From NCBI RefSeq assembly GCF_963678635.1, contig NC_087068.1, forward strand, positions 58,141,896-58,205,895: a stretch of 64,000 nucleotides of DNA. Direction: 5' to 3'. This document shows, piece after piece, positions 10,401-23,150 of the stretch (position 1 is the first letter of the stretch; each line of letters starts with the position of its first letter). The stretch is from Symsagittifera roscoffensis. Taxonomy: Eukaryota > Xenacoelomorpha > Acoela > Convolutidae. The notes under the pieces are model-generated. The model was not told where the DNA came from and searched no databases. It saw nothing but the letters and a program-made list of their open reading frames with translations. The position numbers and the translations under genes were made by a program.

Positions 10401-13400
10401 GCAAAACATTCCGAAAGTGTCAGACATTAAAAAAAATTGGGATTATTTTTTTTCGACGCAGTATTAGAACAGTCAGCAGAAACAGCACTAGCCATGTTTT
10501 GTGAACATGCTAGTTTTAGCGGCAAAATACTTGCAGTCTTTAACCGTATTGAGTGACAGGATTTATTGAATCAACATCTAACAAACAGTTTGAAGATATT
10601 TTTTGCAGCTGGTGAAACATTTCTTCAAAAATTTGACTAAGGAAATATTCAAAAACAAAATCAATTTTGTGATCATCAACAACGTTACTAATTTGATAAA
10701 ACTTACATTTGAAAAATATGGTTCGTAACAATTTTTGAGTGCGAGAAGAAAATTACTCGAATAAGTTTTTGATTCATAATCGAAGCGCAATCAGACCATA
10801 TAGGATTCTCGGCGATGCGTAACCTGTTTCAGACATTTTTACTGAAACACAAGTTGGGCCCGGTACATTATTTTAATGACTTTTGCTAATATTTTGCAAA
10901 CTTTGTCAAAAGATCTTTATAATTGAAGTTTTTGTCTATTAAAACTCCCAACTGTATAAGGGTATGAAGATATCAAAAAACATCACCACCGAATGCCACG
11001 GGACAATCACTCATTGTCTTTTACCAAGCTGCTTCAGTTTTGATGTCGATGAGCTGAGTGTTAGTTTATTATGAGCACAAAAATCTACCTCAGCTTTAAT
11101 ATAACCTAAATGATTTTATTGAGTTTACGACTTACGGTCACAAAAAATATTGAAGTATCATCAGCAAAGAGTGATGCGAAGCAATGCATAAAATAATTGG
11201 TTATTTCATTTATAAAAATCAAAAAAGAAGTGATCCTAACACTGATGCCTGTGGCACGCCATATTCAATATAATTTGTTTCAATCATTTAAACATGTCGC
11301 AATTGATTGGAAAGATAGCTTCTCAGCAAACTTAACGTTACTCCTCTAAGCCCCATGTAATCAATTTTTTTTTGCATAAAGTCGAAATATTCACAGTATT
11401 AAAACTTTTTTGAAATAAATAAAAAGAGCCACAACATACTTTTTTCCTTCTATCACTTCTCTTAAAAATTTTGGTATTCGAACTCTTGAATGAGCCCATA
11501 AAAGATTTTTGCGACAACTAAAAAGTTCGGGAAATAAAAAATTACGATGATTGATTAAATTGGTCATTTTATTGTTGATGAGTTTTTTTACTGTAGCTGG
11601 TTCTTAAACTAATTGGTCTTCACAAAATTGCTCTTCACAAAACGATTACCAGATTTGTGAAGAGCAGTTACTTTTGCAATTTTACATGCTGAAGTCAAGT
11701 ATAATTGGATGACTGGCATACACAGTTTTATCATTTAATTGCTCAAACCATCATGACCACATGATTTTTTCCCCAAATTTTACCAAATATTGAAATTTCT
11801 TGTTCAGTCATAGCATTGAAGACACAGCTATTTAACGTTCTTTCCATTTCCGATTTTTTTTTCATTTTTAAGAAATTAGAAGCGTTTGATTTCCCATCAT
11901 TTGAGAAAAAATTAGTCAATATACCTCCGCTTATATTTGCAACCCTTTACGGACTTTCCAAAAAAAGAATAAAAATTTGAAACATCTTGCGACTAGTTTT
12001 GCATGACTGAAAGTTTTTGTTGCAATGAATTCTTCGCTTTTTTTCTAATTACCGGTCTAAAGATAATTCTGGCTGTCCTACAAGCTGCGATGTTTTTTTT
12101 GAATGATTTTAATCTGCAATTTTGCATATGTTCTCTATATTTTTTTATCAACCTTACCAATTTTCCATAATCCGTCCTCCCCTTCCTGGGTTTCATTTTC
12201 GTAAAACGGTCTAATGTTTTAACAATTATTTGAATCAAAGCAGTGATTTTTTCATCAATACTATCAGCGAGGAATTAGTATTTCTGCGACTTTTGATTCA
12301 GCATAAAAACAGCTTCAAAGTTTTTCTCGTTTAATCACAATTCCTCACAAATAAATCAAAGAAGAAAAGACTCGTCTCGCTTAAAATGTTCTGCGATTGA
12401 TTTGTAGAAAGCCAGTCAATAATAAAATCTTCAACCAGATGAAGATATTCACCTTATTTATGAAATATGCTGAGAATAATGTCTAAAGTATCACGAAATT
12501 GATCAAATTTCAAAGCAGCCGGTCTTAATGTTACGCAAAGCTTGAAAAAATTTTTGTGTTCCTCAAGTACTGATACATATAAACAGTCAAAGCGATATTA
12601 AAAATTGTGTGTTTCAAATTCAACCACTTCCCGTACAAATATCGCCAAATTCCTTTCATTTTGCCCCTGCAGATTGACTGTTTCGATTTTTTGATAACCT
12701 AATGAGGTATACATACCGATTGAATTGTTATCACAGAGCCACGTATCTCAAAGGGCAACAAACAATGGAAATTTAAGTAGCGAAACAACAACAACTCGTA
12801 TCTGATCAAGATGGCTGCGCAGTGATTGAATGTTAAAGAACACAACTTTTTTTTCTTTTCAGTTGCTGAAAATAATTTTATCTTTCTGAGAAACGAACAT
12901 TTTATATGGTTGTGGGAACAAAAATAAAAAATGAAAATAGAATTTGTTACGCTTGCTGAATTTAGTTACAAGATATCTCGGCCACTTCGGAGTTTTCTGC
13001 GCATATCTGTTTTGCCTTAGGAGATCATCGAATAAGACCCGGAACAAAACCTACAATAGCAAGCTCATCATCACCCTTTGAAACCAGCTGATCATAAGAT
13101 TTAGTTCATTGTTCATGTTAGGAGGAGTTTCCGATATTTCATCATGTTTACGCCTTGGAACTCGCGGAGTAGCACGAATTTTATTCCGAACTTGTTACAA
13201 AACAGTAGACTGGGCATTGAACAACAACTTAGTTTTGTTGGTAACTTTTGCCATTTGTGGACAGCTTTTGCTTGTTCTTTCAAATCGTCAATATCCTTTG
13301 CATCCGTAATGATATGTGGAACACCAGCATTGGATCTATTAACCAAAAAGCGGTGGCCTCATTTGTACCTAAACGTTTTCAGTGCATTGCTGTTTGCTTT

Positions 13401-13450
13401 AAACTTCAATTCTATCATCATTTCCAAGATGCTCTTCAAGAAAAAATGAT
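10400..13450 (-). pseudogene. decayed APE-type LINE (CR1/Jockey-like)
   Basis: Read on the minus strand from right to left this is a broken non-LTR retrotransposon. Around 12730-12845 an endonuclease-like stretch reads FFNIQSLRSHLDQIR followed by a broken ALxDTWL-like motif. At 11993-12238 there is the basic linker usual between endonuclease and RT. About 11650-11760 resembles the early RT region. Near 11220-11290 is GVPQASVLG and near 11155-11180 the catalytic-loop motif LFADDTSIFF. A C-terminal tail with FEEMFHQLQK lies at 10540-10790. Stops and frameshifts are frequent. It lies opposite to the transporter gene and is part of the same duplicated block as that gene. Confidence 0.75.
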
Positions 13451-13695
13451 TTTTTTATTCTAGGATTTCAAAAACAATACAAAAACTTGTTACCTCCAAA
13501 AATTCTGTTTTTGTATGAAACTGAATGAACATAGCTATAACTGAAGTCAGCTCATCTGGGTCTTGGATAGGGCTCAGTTCATGACATTAAATAGTTCAGC
13601 CGACGTAATTTTGGCAGCCATAACTCGTCTGATAAATTCTATAACATCCGAATGACAATAATTTTTATTCGACAATAATAGCAATTTCCGAAAAT
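13451..13695. other. distal end of duplicated block, copy 1
   Basis: Non-coding. Sequence such as CATAACTCGTCTGATAAATT (13619-13638) recurs in copy 2 near 18989. Similarity to copy 2 fades after about 13695. Confidence 0.5.
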
Positions 13696-15137
13696 TAATA
13701 GTCTCTTTTGAAAAGTCAGGCTCAATACCATCATTCTTTTTACTTAGCTATTGCACTTCACTTCTGATTTTTGATGATATAAGTGCAAAAATTACAATAA
13801 AAACCATACATTTTCATACATGTTGTTTTTCGAAAACCGGGATTTTTTAATGTCGTTTGAACAACGACTGAAAAGTTTAGAAGATGATAAATCAATCAAC
13901 CCTTTCCGACATTCATTTTTGCTTCCTGATTTTGCGCGCAAAAAAAAACAAAAACCAATCCGGAGAAAAAGTTCCTTCCCCACTTTTTGTGGTCGGAACA
14001 ACAACAACTGTTTTTGCAATTGCAACTCTGTTAACTCAAGCGCTTCCAAAATTTGAAAACATTACGATTCAACTGCTAGACTTTTTCTCGCGCGGCATTC
14101 AGTAACTTCTGGAAAGTAGCCTGCATCTGAGCAGAGCAAAATTTTTTGGAAATTATCCTATCAACTTTGAGAGCAAAAAACGTCCAAAAGCTAAAAAATC
14201 TGCAAATGTTGTTAACGAACGATACACGCAACTGAAACGTGAGTTAGATCAGAAACAGACAAACCAAGAAGAAAGCGCCCAAACCAAGCCTCAAAAGGCA
14301 ACTCAAATCTCAACTTATTGAGACTCCAACAGTTGAAAAGGCCGCTATGCCGGCCGCGCATTAATCCATGATCGTTTGAGCGTTGTTTATTGTAAATACT
14401 AGGCACACATTGCAAAAAAAAAATCTTGATGATGCTTTTAACTTCTCCCTCACTTTTAAAGTAATCTCCAAAGTTTGGAATAAAGCTATAGAAGTCCTAT
14501 TGTCCGCTATCAATCCGTAGTTTAGCCATTTAAGCTACTTTAATTGAACCATCTTTTGCCATCCCAACAACTTACCGAAAGCAACCCAGAAACACAGTTT
14601 CCGGATCTATTACAACTTTTTTATGGTAGATTCGTTTTATCAAATACCACCGTAATGGGTAAAAAGAGCACTTTTGACCAATCGAGACCTTTGAAATGGT
14701 TTGCTACCGCAGACTATTGAAACTTCAATGGCGCCAGCGTACCCGGTGGCATTGTCAGATGGCTTGCAAGCGCAAGACTAGAACCCAAATAAGTCATTAG
14801 TTATCGACAACCTGGATTGGCCCGACAGGTGTTCATGAATTTGACACATAGCTGCTTTTTTGTCGTGTTCTAACTAGTATCTGCGAAGCCCAGCTTCGCC
14901 TCTCAGCTTTTTTTCAGCCCACCCCCACCTGCTAGTTTTTATAAGAAAATTTTTTATTTTAAATTGTCCGACTCTTACGAAAACTGGCATGCAGCTTAGT
15001 GGAGCCATGACAAATTTATTTGGTCCTCGTACTCAACCTTGTGAAACCACAAGTTATACCATAAAATTAATATTCATGCAAGGTGGGGGAGGGGGGGAGA
15101 GTTTAACTTTATGAAACTTAAATAAGAAAAAAAAGAA
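13696..15137. other. unassigned stretch
   Basis: I see no gene I can support. Short frames at 13820-14056 and 14212-14415 show no recognisable domain and overlap open frames on the other strand. The sequence contains poly-A and poly-T runs and a G-run near 15083-15098. It could be old transposon sequence. Confidence 0.3.
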
Positions 15138-15240
15138 ATAAGCCTCGAATTAGCAAAAACTCGGCTACGTAACGGATTAAATAATACTGCGACATAGAGA
15201 CTACGAGTCTCACGCTTTAACCACTCAGCCACAGACACTT
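15138..15240 (-). repeat. tRNA-like sequence (tRNA pseudogene or SINE head)
   Basis: The minus strand contains GTGGCTGAGTGGTTAAAGCG, which closely matches an A box and D-arm of Leu/Ser-type tRNAs. It is followed by a short stem (GAGA...TCTC) around a seven-base loop and, some 50 bases on, by AATTCGAGGC as a degraded B box. The acceptor stem is not convincingly paired. I favour a tRNA pseudogene or tRNA-derived SINE over a working tRNA. Confidence 0.45.
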
Positions 15241-15637
15241 AAAATTTACTAAGACAAGCCACCAATAAGGCAGCTACATATGCTAATAAATTGCCAATTC
15301 GATGCAGCAAAAGTAGCACCAAATACAAAAAGACACAATTTTGCATGTAATAAATTGGAGAGCATAATTAAGTATAATTTCATTTCAAAAAAATTGCGAT
15401 ATGCCTTGAGTTGGAAAATTTCTGAAATCGAGCTTTTTATCATTGTACTGCTGCTTGAAACAAATAACTTTTTTTTGGTTCATTTGATGAACTAAAAATG
15501 CATCAACTGCGTTAATTTTTTTTACTATTCAACTGACAAAGCCATTATACTGCTACAGCAGCCTACCGATTCAAAAGTGCCACCAAAAGTAGCACTTTTA
15601 TTAGCTACTTAGGTTGGAAAAAAAGAAGGTTCGCAAT

Positions 15638-15837
15638 NNNNNNNNNNNNNNNNNNNNNNNNNNNNNNNNNNNNNNNNNNNNNNNNNNNNNNNNNNNNNNN
15701 NNNNNNNNNNNNNNNNNNNNNNNNNNNNNNNNNNNNNNNNNNNNNNNNNNNNNNNNNNNNNNNNNNNNNNNNNNNNNNNNNNNNNNNNNNNNNNNNNNNN
15801 NNNNNNNNNNNNNNNNNNNNNNNNNNNNNNNNNNNNN
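15638..15837. other. assembly gap of exactly 200 N
   Basis: The run of N is exactly 200 bases, a usual placeholder for a gap of unknown size. The second transporter copy begins at the first base after it, so the 5' half of that copy may be missing from the assembly rather than from the genome. Confidence 0.95.
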
Positions 15838-15838
15838 G

Positions 15839-16759
15839 GAAAGTCCCCGTTGGTTATTATCTCAAAACAGAAGTGAAGAAGCTACTAGAAGTCTTCAATG
15901 GATTGCAAAGCTCAATGGAAATGACCCGTCATTAGTCAATTTTGGTACAATCGTTCTATCTACAAACGATTCGACCTCAGAGACTGATGATGCAGTTGCA
16001 ACGGCGGGTGAAAAAAACGAAGAACATCTCACTGAAACATCGGAACCACCCACAGAGCTGAGTAAGTTGATCACCGAAAACAAAAAACTCGAAAAGAGCT
16101 CCCAACCTAAATCTTTGCTGTCTCTATTTAGCACTTGCCACGGCGCGCTTGTTACTTTTACGATCATTTTTATCTGGTCGAGTGCCAATTTCATTTTCTC
16201 TGGGACCCGATTTGGAGTTATGGATATTCAGGGAAACCTTGTTCGAAACACAATTCTTCAAGCCTTAACTGCGTTTCCTGGAATTTTTTTCATGTTTGTT
16301 GTCAATATCTATGGACGAAAAACTACTCTCACTATTGGGTTCATAATTTGTTCACTGGCTTCAGCTATAGTTCCATTTTTGCAATCAACTGCGGGTGGCA
16401 ACCTTCAGATAGTCTTTGCTATGATCACCCGTTGTGCATCAACAGCAGTTTTATCTGTAGTCAGAGTATTTGCATCGGAGTTGTTTCCTACTGAGCTGCG
16501 TAGCACAGGACACTCATTTTGTGTTGGTTGCTCTCGGTTGGCGCCAATGGTGGTTCCTTTCGTCGTTGGAATTCAAGTTTTTGGATATGAAGCATTGTTT
16601 TTTGTCTTGGCGGTTTTTGGATTTGTATCAGTTCTTGTGCTACAAATTATTCTACCTGAAACAAAAGATAAGGGAATGATTAACTCGCTCGAAGAGTATA
16701 ACGGCATGGCTAGGAGAGGAGAATTAAAAAAGACTAGTCTGTTGAACTTTAATCAATAG
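15839..16759 (+). CDS. SLC22-like transporter, second copy, 3' part only
   Basis: The C-terminal 306 codons of a transporter nearly identical to the 8495-10156 gene, starting inside ESPRWLL directly after the gap and ending at TAG 16757-16759. It keeps the long Glu/Ser/Thr-rich cytosolic loop, LFPTELRSTGHSF and PETKDKG. Differences from copy 1 are few, for example Gly-Thr to Asp-Ala, Val to Gly, Ile to Val, Met to Leu, Val to Ala and Ser to Thr, and no stop is present. Whether the gene is complete is hidden by the gap. It may be a tandem paralogue, or an allelic contig joined in tandem. The reading frame conservation suggests at least one copy was functional until recently. Confidence 0.8.
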   Translation, partial: ESPRWLLSQNRSEEATRSLQWIAKLNGNDPSLVNFGTIVLSTNDSTSETDDAVATAGEKNEEHLTETSEPPTELSKLITENKKLEKSSQPKSLLSLFSTCHGALVTFTIIFIWSSANFIFSGTRFGVMDIQGNLVRNTILQALTAFPGIFFMFVVNIYGRKTTLTIGFIICSLASAIVPFLQSTAGGNLQIVFAMITRCASTAVLSVVRVFASELFPTELRSTGHSFCVGCSRLAPMVVPFVVGIQVFGYEALFFVLAVFGFVSVLVLQIILPETKDKGMINSLEEYNGMARRGELKKTSLLNFNQ

Positions 16760-16979
16760 TAATTTTAAAATTGATATTATGTTAAACATTTCAATTTGAT
16801 TTCAGACGCAGTTAAAAATTACAATTTAGTAAAATATTCACTGCATCAAGGATACTAAATTGGCAGATTTGCCTATCTAGAAGCACCCATGCCAGTCGGT
16901 CTCTTTTGAATACGAAACGATTTGTAAAAACTTTTAATTCTTTAGAAAACAACAGCTCATCCGATTGTCTCTAAAATAT

Positions 16980-18900
16980 ACCAGCTTAAAATTTGCGAAA
17001 CATTCCGGAACTCAGTGTCAGACATTTTTTAAAGTTTTTTTTCGGCGCAGTATTATACCATTCGGCAGAAACAGCGTTAGGCAATTTTTGTGAACATGCT
17101 AGTTTTACCGGCAAAATTCTTTCAGTATTTAACCGTGTTGAGAGATGAGTAGGTATTGAATCAACATCTAACAAACAATTTAAGGACATTTTTTGCAGCT
17201 GGTGAAACATTTCTTCGAAAATTTCACTAAGGAAAAGTTCAAAAACGATATCAATTTTGTGATCATCAAAGACGTTACTAAATTGATAAAACTCACTTAT
17301 GAAAAATATGGTTCCTAATAAGTTTTGGAGTGCCAGAAGAGTTTAACAAGCATAATTGTTTGTTTCACAGTCAAAGCGCAATCAGACCATATGAGATTAT
17401 CGGCGATGCATAACCTGTATCAACATTTTTTTGAAACGCACTTTAGCCCCGGTACACTATTCTATTGACTTTTGCTTTTTTCCGAACTTTGTCAATAAGA
17501 TCGCAATAAATCTTTGTCTCTTGAAACTTCCAATTCTTTAGGAGTATGAGTATATTACAAAACATCACCACCGACTGCTGCGGGACGTTCAATTATTGTC
17601 TTTTACCAAACTTGCATCAGTTTTGATGTCGATGAGCTGATTGCCTGTTAATTATAAGCACGAAATCATCCACAGCCTTAATATAACCTAAACAACTTTC
17701 TTGATTTTCTGACTTCAAGTTAAAAAATTATTCATATCAGCAAAGAATGCAAAATATAATTTCTTTTGTCACTTATAGAAATCAAAAAAAGAAATGGCCC
17801 TAACACTGATGCTTGTGGCCCGCCTTTTCAATATAACTCGTTTCATATTTGCCGTCAATCAGTTAAATATATTGCAATTGATTGGATAGAAAGCTTCTCA
17901 GTAAATTTAACGTTATTTTTCTAAGCCCATGTATTCAGGTTTTTGGCATAAAATCGATTGATTGACATTTTAAAAACTTTTTTTATATCAATAAAAAGAA
18001 CACAACACACTTTATTCCTTCTATCACTTCTTAGAAATTCCGCTATTCGAAGAATTGAATGAACACATAAATGTTTTGTTTTTGCGAAAACCAAATTGTT
18101 CGCGTTTTAAAAAGTTACGATGATTGATAATATTGGTCATTTTTTTTGCTGATGAGTTTTTCACTTCAGCTGGTTGTCAAACTAAATGGTCTGTAAATAT
18201 AAAAGTCAACCAAATTACTAGATTTGTAAAGAGCAATTACTTTTGCAACTTTACATGCTGAAGGAAAAAAGAATATTTAACTATGCAAACATAATACCTG
18301 AAGGCAAGTAGAATTGAATGACGGGCATACACAGTTTTATCATTTCAATGCTCAAACCATCATCACCCCAAGATTTCTGTTTGTTTCCAAATTTTGTTAG
18401 TAAAAATTGAATCTTTTTGTTCAGTGACTGCATTGAAGACACAGCTATTTACGCTCTTTCCATTTACGATTTTTGTTCCCTTTCGATGAATTTAGAAGCG
18501 TTTGATTTGCCGAAAAAATCATTCAAATTATCTGCGCTTACATTTGAAACAATTTTTTCAATCAAAGCAGTGATTTTTAATCAGTGAGGAATCAGTCTTG
18601 GAACTTGCGGAGTAGCATGAGTTTAATTCCGAACATTTTGCAAAACAGTAAACTACTTATTTTGTTGGTACTTTTTGCCGTTTTTTGACAGCTTTGGCTT
18701 GTTCCATCAAATCGTCAACGACATGTGAACACCACCATTGGACATTGAATCCCTTAACCAAAATCGTCGGCTTGATTTTATACATGAACGTTTTCAGTTC
18801 ATTGCTGTTTGCGTTAGACTTCAACTCTCTTTCATCATTTCTCAGACGCTCTTAAAAAAAACTGTTCTCCATTTCTAGGATTTCAAAAACTACAGAAAAA
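16980..18900 (-). pseudogene. decayed LINE, second copy with internal deletion
   Basis: Follows the second transporter copy exactly as the LINE at 10400-13450 follows the first. The RT-region remnants near 17770-17830 match those near 11220-11290. Roughly 870 bp of the endonuclease part present in copy 1 (about 12290-13150) is absent here, where similarity jumps near 18570-18600. Sequence is more degraded than the transporter, as expected for a non-functional passenger. Confidence 0.65.
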
Positions 18901-19055
18901 ATTTTACCGCCGAAAGTTCTGTTTTTTTTTGTATGAAACTGAATGAACTTAGCTGTAATTGGAGTTGGCTCATCTTGGCCGAGGACCCATAACTCGTCTG
19001 ATAAATTCTATAAAATCCGAATCACGTTAATTTTTATTCGACAATAATGGAAAAT

Positions 19056-20844
19056 TCCACATCTGACTACTTCACATGTGACTTTTGTTGGTTTTAGTGA
19101 TATCACTTCCATAATATTTGAGATTTTTGTCAAATTTCAGGGTTTCAAATAGTTTGAGAATGTTTTTTTTTACCTTCAACTTAGTGAAAGCAAACAACTA
19201 GTTTCTACAATTGCATTCTTGGAAATAGTTTATCTAACCTAGATCAAAGTTTTGATTTTTTATACGCCATATGAAAAATATTGTCAGGAATCCTGAATTC
19301 CTCTTATCCTGCAGAAATTCTGAATTCGTATAAAGGTAATGATAAATTTACTTTTTGCAACAGCTTCCACAGATTGGATCTCAGCATAATTTTTGTATCG
19401 CACAGATTGTTCCGGCCACATGAAGAAAAAAGAAGTCATAAAGGACACTGATTAAATTTTTGAAAAAGTATCAAAACAAAGAGTTTTTTCTTCTATCTTA
19501 ATGAACTCTGATTTTTTCTATGGAGACAAAAAAATAAGAGATTTTGTAACAGAATTCTGGACGACTCTTTTTTCCTTGAACAACCTTGTTAGATGAATGA
19601 ACTAAATTAGTGGTCATCTCCAAATCTGTTCCTTTGTAATATTATGCATATTATCGGGCTTCTCTTGTTGCCATAAGTCACTGTTTTCATTTTTTTTTCA
19701 GCTACTCAGAATAGAAAGCTCATTACTCAGGTCGACAGTAGAGAGTACAGTAGAGAGTACCACCTGAGACCAGAAAACATCCAATATCCAAATAACCAGA
19801 ACATATCCTCAGAAATGTATATGATGGCTCATGTAGCTAAAAAAATCCTTTTTTCCCCTAAATTTTGGACAGATCTTCAAGCTTCTTCAAGATTTTTTTT
19901 TCAAAGACATTTCAAGATTTTCGGAGTTATCCAAGTAAAATTACTGAATTACTTCAATTTCGAGAGCAGGCTCATTATGAAACGTCCTCGGGTGACCTCC
20001 ATACCCAAAAAAAGTTCATCATACAATTCCATGCTAGAAAAATGCTCCTCGTACAATTTCATACACAGATTGCATGGAAAAAAGTTTAACATACAATTTC
20101 CATGTAAGAAAACTGTATGATAAGCAGTCTTTACATTGCTGCAAAAAAGTTCTCAAGTAATAATCCAAATTCTTATTGTCTATAACGTAATCCACGTTGA
20201 GTTTTTTGTACCAAAAAACAAAATTGTCCACGAAGTTTTCTGCAAACCAAGTTTTGAAATTTCAAATGTTATTATTTTGTAAGATACTTTTCAATTTGTC
20301 TAAGTGATCTGTGACTTCTTATCTCATACAATCGTTACTCAAAACACGAGTATTTGTGAGGGTTGTTTCTTTCAACAAAGGGTGTTTCTTGCGTGAGAAA
20401 ACCAGTGCTTATTGTGTTTTCGGACTAAACTCAAAAACAATTAGCTATATTAAAAAGAATCGACATTTGGAAAAATGCTTATCATATAATTTTCTTGAAT
20501 GAAAAAATGCAAATCGTAGATTTTTCAGACAATTTTCTGTGCGTATGAAATTGATAGAAGTTGAATGACGAGCATTTTTTTGCATATATGAAATTTGTAT
20601 AAGCATTTTTCCATAAAGAAAATTATATGATTACCATTTTCGGTCAATCCGGGATTTCAGCGACACAAACACTATTATCAAATTTCAAAAGTTATTTCTG
20701 AAGTTATTATTTCTCTAGAGTACTGTTTTTTTTAAATAAAAAATTGATTTGGGTCTAAATTTTTATTCTCTATAATTAACTATCTATTATATGTCCTCTT
20801 TTTGTATTATTTTGAGATTTATATTAATTGGCGCCAATAAATAC
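19056..20844. other. unassigned stretch with possible exon and local repeats
   Basis: A poly(T)CAG acceptor-like site at about 19691-19701 precedes an open stretch rich in Glu/Asn/Tyr (through about 19860), possibly an exon of an unidentified + strand gene. From 20000 to 20640 there are scattered imperfect copies of a CATACAATTTCCATG-like unit in both orientations. Nothing further can be supported. Confidence 0.3.
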
Positions 20845-21105
20845 TAATTTTGAGGGGGGAGCGCGCCTCGGAAAAACGAGTTCCGCCCTCAAAAGTTTTT
20901 GGTCAAAACATTCCAAAAAAAAATCTTTTTTGGCCTATTTTTTGAAGTTTTTGCCGTCGGCGCAGAAAATTTCATCAAAATGGGGTCTTTATAGTGATTT
21001 GAGAGCTCAAAAAACCAATTTGTTCGACCAAAAAAAAGTCGACTAATTTTTTGATTTTTTTAAAAATCCGCCCCCCTCGAGAAAATCCTATATCCGCTCC
21101 TGATT
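20845..21105 (+). repeat. dispersed repeat, copy 2
   Basis: Inverted relative of 7970-8360, with the same block order (GAGGGGGGAGCGCGC, TTTTTGGTCAA, GTCTTTATAGT, GTCGAC). Ends near CCGCTCCTG at about 21100. Class unknown. Confidence 0.55.
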
Positions 21106-21564
21106 TTTTGAAATAAACTTGTTTCTTTCTTTAACGTAGTTCTTTGTTTGATTTTCATTATGTCTTTTTTACTGCCAAACGTACACATCGAACTGACCTT
21201 TATCAAAAATTTCTCAAAATTTTCATTTTCAGAAATTCCATTCTAGAAACTTCCCTTTTTTGGCTCTTTTTCCGAGCCCCTGTCGACAGCCAAAACAGCA
21301 CGGATCATGGTGGACCTCAATCACTCGGTTTTTCGACTCAATGGCTGCAATCTTGAAAACTCTTGAGCCACTCTTGAGCCACTTGAAAACTCACCCTTAT
21401 AAAAAAATGTTTGAAATAACGAAAAAATAAAAAAAAAGAGTGGGGCAACAGTTCTCAGCCCAAAAAATATCCGAAAAATGTCCAACCCAGAAAACAATCA
21501 AAAAAGCTGGCCCTCTCTCTTTTGTATAAATCTGTCTGAGGATTTCACCTTTTTTCCCTTCAGA

Positions 21565-21752
21565 TCACTTTGATGGAGCAGAACAAGACAGATGTGGACT
21601 CCTTGTTGGGTGGGGGGAGGTCAGTCCAGTCCTATGTGCACATGATGGCCTTCTACCAGTGGAAGGACGCATTCTACCGGGAGGGGGATCAGTCAATAGT
21701 CTATCCAATATACTTTGAAGTAGCCCAAAAACTGATTTCATTTTTGTTATAA
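21565..21752 (+). other. possible exon, unknown gene
   Basis: A strong acceptor-like site (TTTTTTCCCTTCAG) ends at 21564. The following about 190 bases are far more GC-rich than their surroundings and open in one frame (ITLMEQNKTDVDSLL, then YQWKDAFYREGDQS). A donor-like AGGTCAGT lies at 21618-21625, so the real exon may be shorter. I do not recognise the protein. It may belong with the exon-like module at 22318-22495. Confidence 0.35.
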
Positions 21753-22317
21753 TTTTTTGTAGTTATTGCTATTTACTATAGTTTATTATAGTTAATTATT
21801 TCCAAAAAAAGCCTAAAGTTAGGGCTTGTATGTTTTTTTAAGTAGTTGAGATAATTTTGGTTTGCAAGAAATTATCTACAATTGTCTACGTATTTTTGGG
21901 CTACTTTAAAAATTGGTTCACTCGCACAATCTTTCCCTGAAGTGACCTTGCACGGTTGATCTTAAAAATCAAAGGCAAGTAATTGAAAAAAGAATTTTGA
22001 TTGAATATAACTACAAATAGTCGAATTACTTAATGAACTAATTTTTTGGAATAAAAAAAATGTTTAGTTCCATTTTCTTGCTAATTCGATATATTTTGGA
22101 AAAAAAACATAGCTGGAGCATTCTAAAGGTTGTTAGTTTAATCGAAGCAAATGCTTGTGGCACTAGTCCTTGATTCGGTCAGAAAAAATTAAAATAGTTA
22201 TAGTTTTAGTTTTAATTTAAGAATAACTCATTAGTCTTTAATCCAAGTTTTTTTAGCTATTTAAACCTCGGCTCTGTTTCTTAAAAATACTTTGTAGAAT
22301 TTTTAATTTTTTCGTCT

Positions 22318-22495
22318 ACTGCTTCATAGGTTCCTGTCTGTGACAGTTTGGGCCGCGTGCACTGTAATGGTTTCCACTCTTCTGATGTTGAAGAGGACCG
22401 GGCTACAATATGAAGAGAGTACTCGCGTTCAATATCTCAGAGAGACAGAGCAAGAAGCAAACTGCAACTGCAGATAGAACACCAACTGCACAAGG
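22318..22495 (+). repeat. exon-like module, copy 1 of 3
   Basis: After an acceptor-like GTCTGTGACAG the sequence encodes a hydrophobic stretch (WAACTVMVSTLLML) followed by KRTGLQYEESTR, ending near a donor-like CAAGGTCAG. Two diverged copies occur at 25787-25965 and 36197-36375. Unknown protein; the hydrophobic part would suit a membrane segment. Copy 1 has a small insertion that breaks the frame after the shared EESTR. Confidence 0.4.
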
Positions 22496-23150
22496 TCAGA
22501 ACTTTGTTATAGTTTTTCACAAGTTTATTGGAAAACGTCTTAAATTTTTAAGCGTCTTCTGACCATGAGACAGCAAAAGGGCGTTGAAATAAAAGTCGGT
22601 CTCTTCAAGATCGATGCAAAACAAGTGCATGCCCTACTTTAGAGACCCCAATTTTTTGAATGAGTTCAAACCTAACCTACTTTTTTTCATTCAGCAGCCA
22701 ACTGCCATGCAAATTTTCAATGAAAACTAACACAGAGTTTGCCGATAAAAAGGTGGATGTGAAACTTCAAAGAACTAATTCTAATTAGTTTTATCCTGAA
22801 GGTCAGAATTATTCCAGCATTTTGGGACGTTTTTCGATAAATTTCTTAAAAACTTTTAAAAATATGTATATAGCTATCTATAAAAAATCTAGAAACTCAA
22901 GAATTAGACTCATAACTACTGTTTAACCAAAAACTGAGATAAGAATTATTAAAAAACACAAGAAATATACCAGAAAAAATCAGCCTGAAATAGCAAAAAA
23001 AAAGATTGTTAGAAAATGAACATTTGTATCAAACTGTTTTCCACTCATTCCAAAACATTAACTTTTTCAAGTCTTTTCATAGTATTTTATTCTCAAACTG
23101 CTCTGGGTTTTTAAAATGAAGGTCGCCTTCATTTGTTTTTTTTTTTCATT

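Larger units (their letters stand above)
15838..19055 (+). repeat. segmental duplication of 9232-13695 (transporter + LINE)
   Basis: The transporter 3' half, its 3' flank, the oppositely oriented LINE corpse and a distal tail recur in the same order and orientation. The left breakpoint of the similarity coincides with the 200-N gap and the right end lies near 19055. Confidence 0.8.

Noticed and set aside
13144-13449. Overlapping + strand ORFs of 66-101 codons
   Set aside because: They lie antisense to the LINE remnant and no domain is visible.
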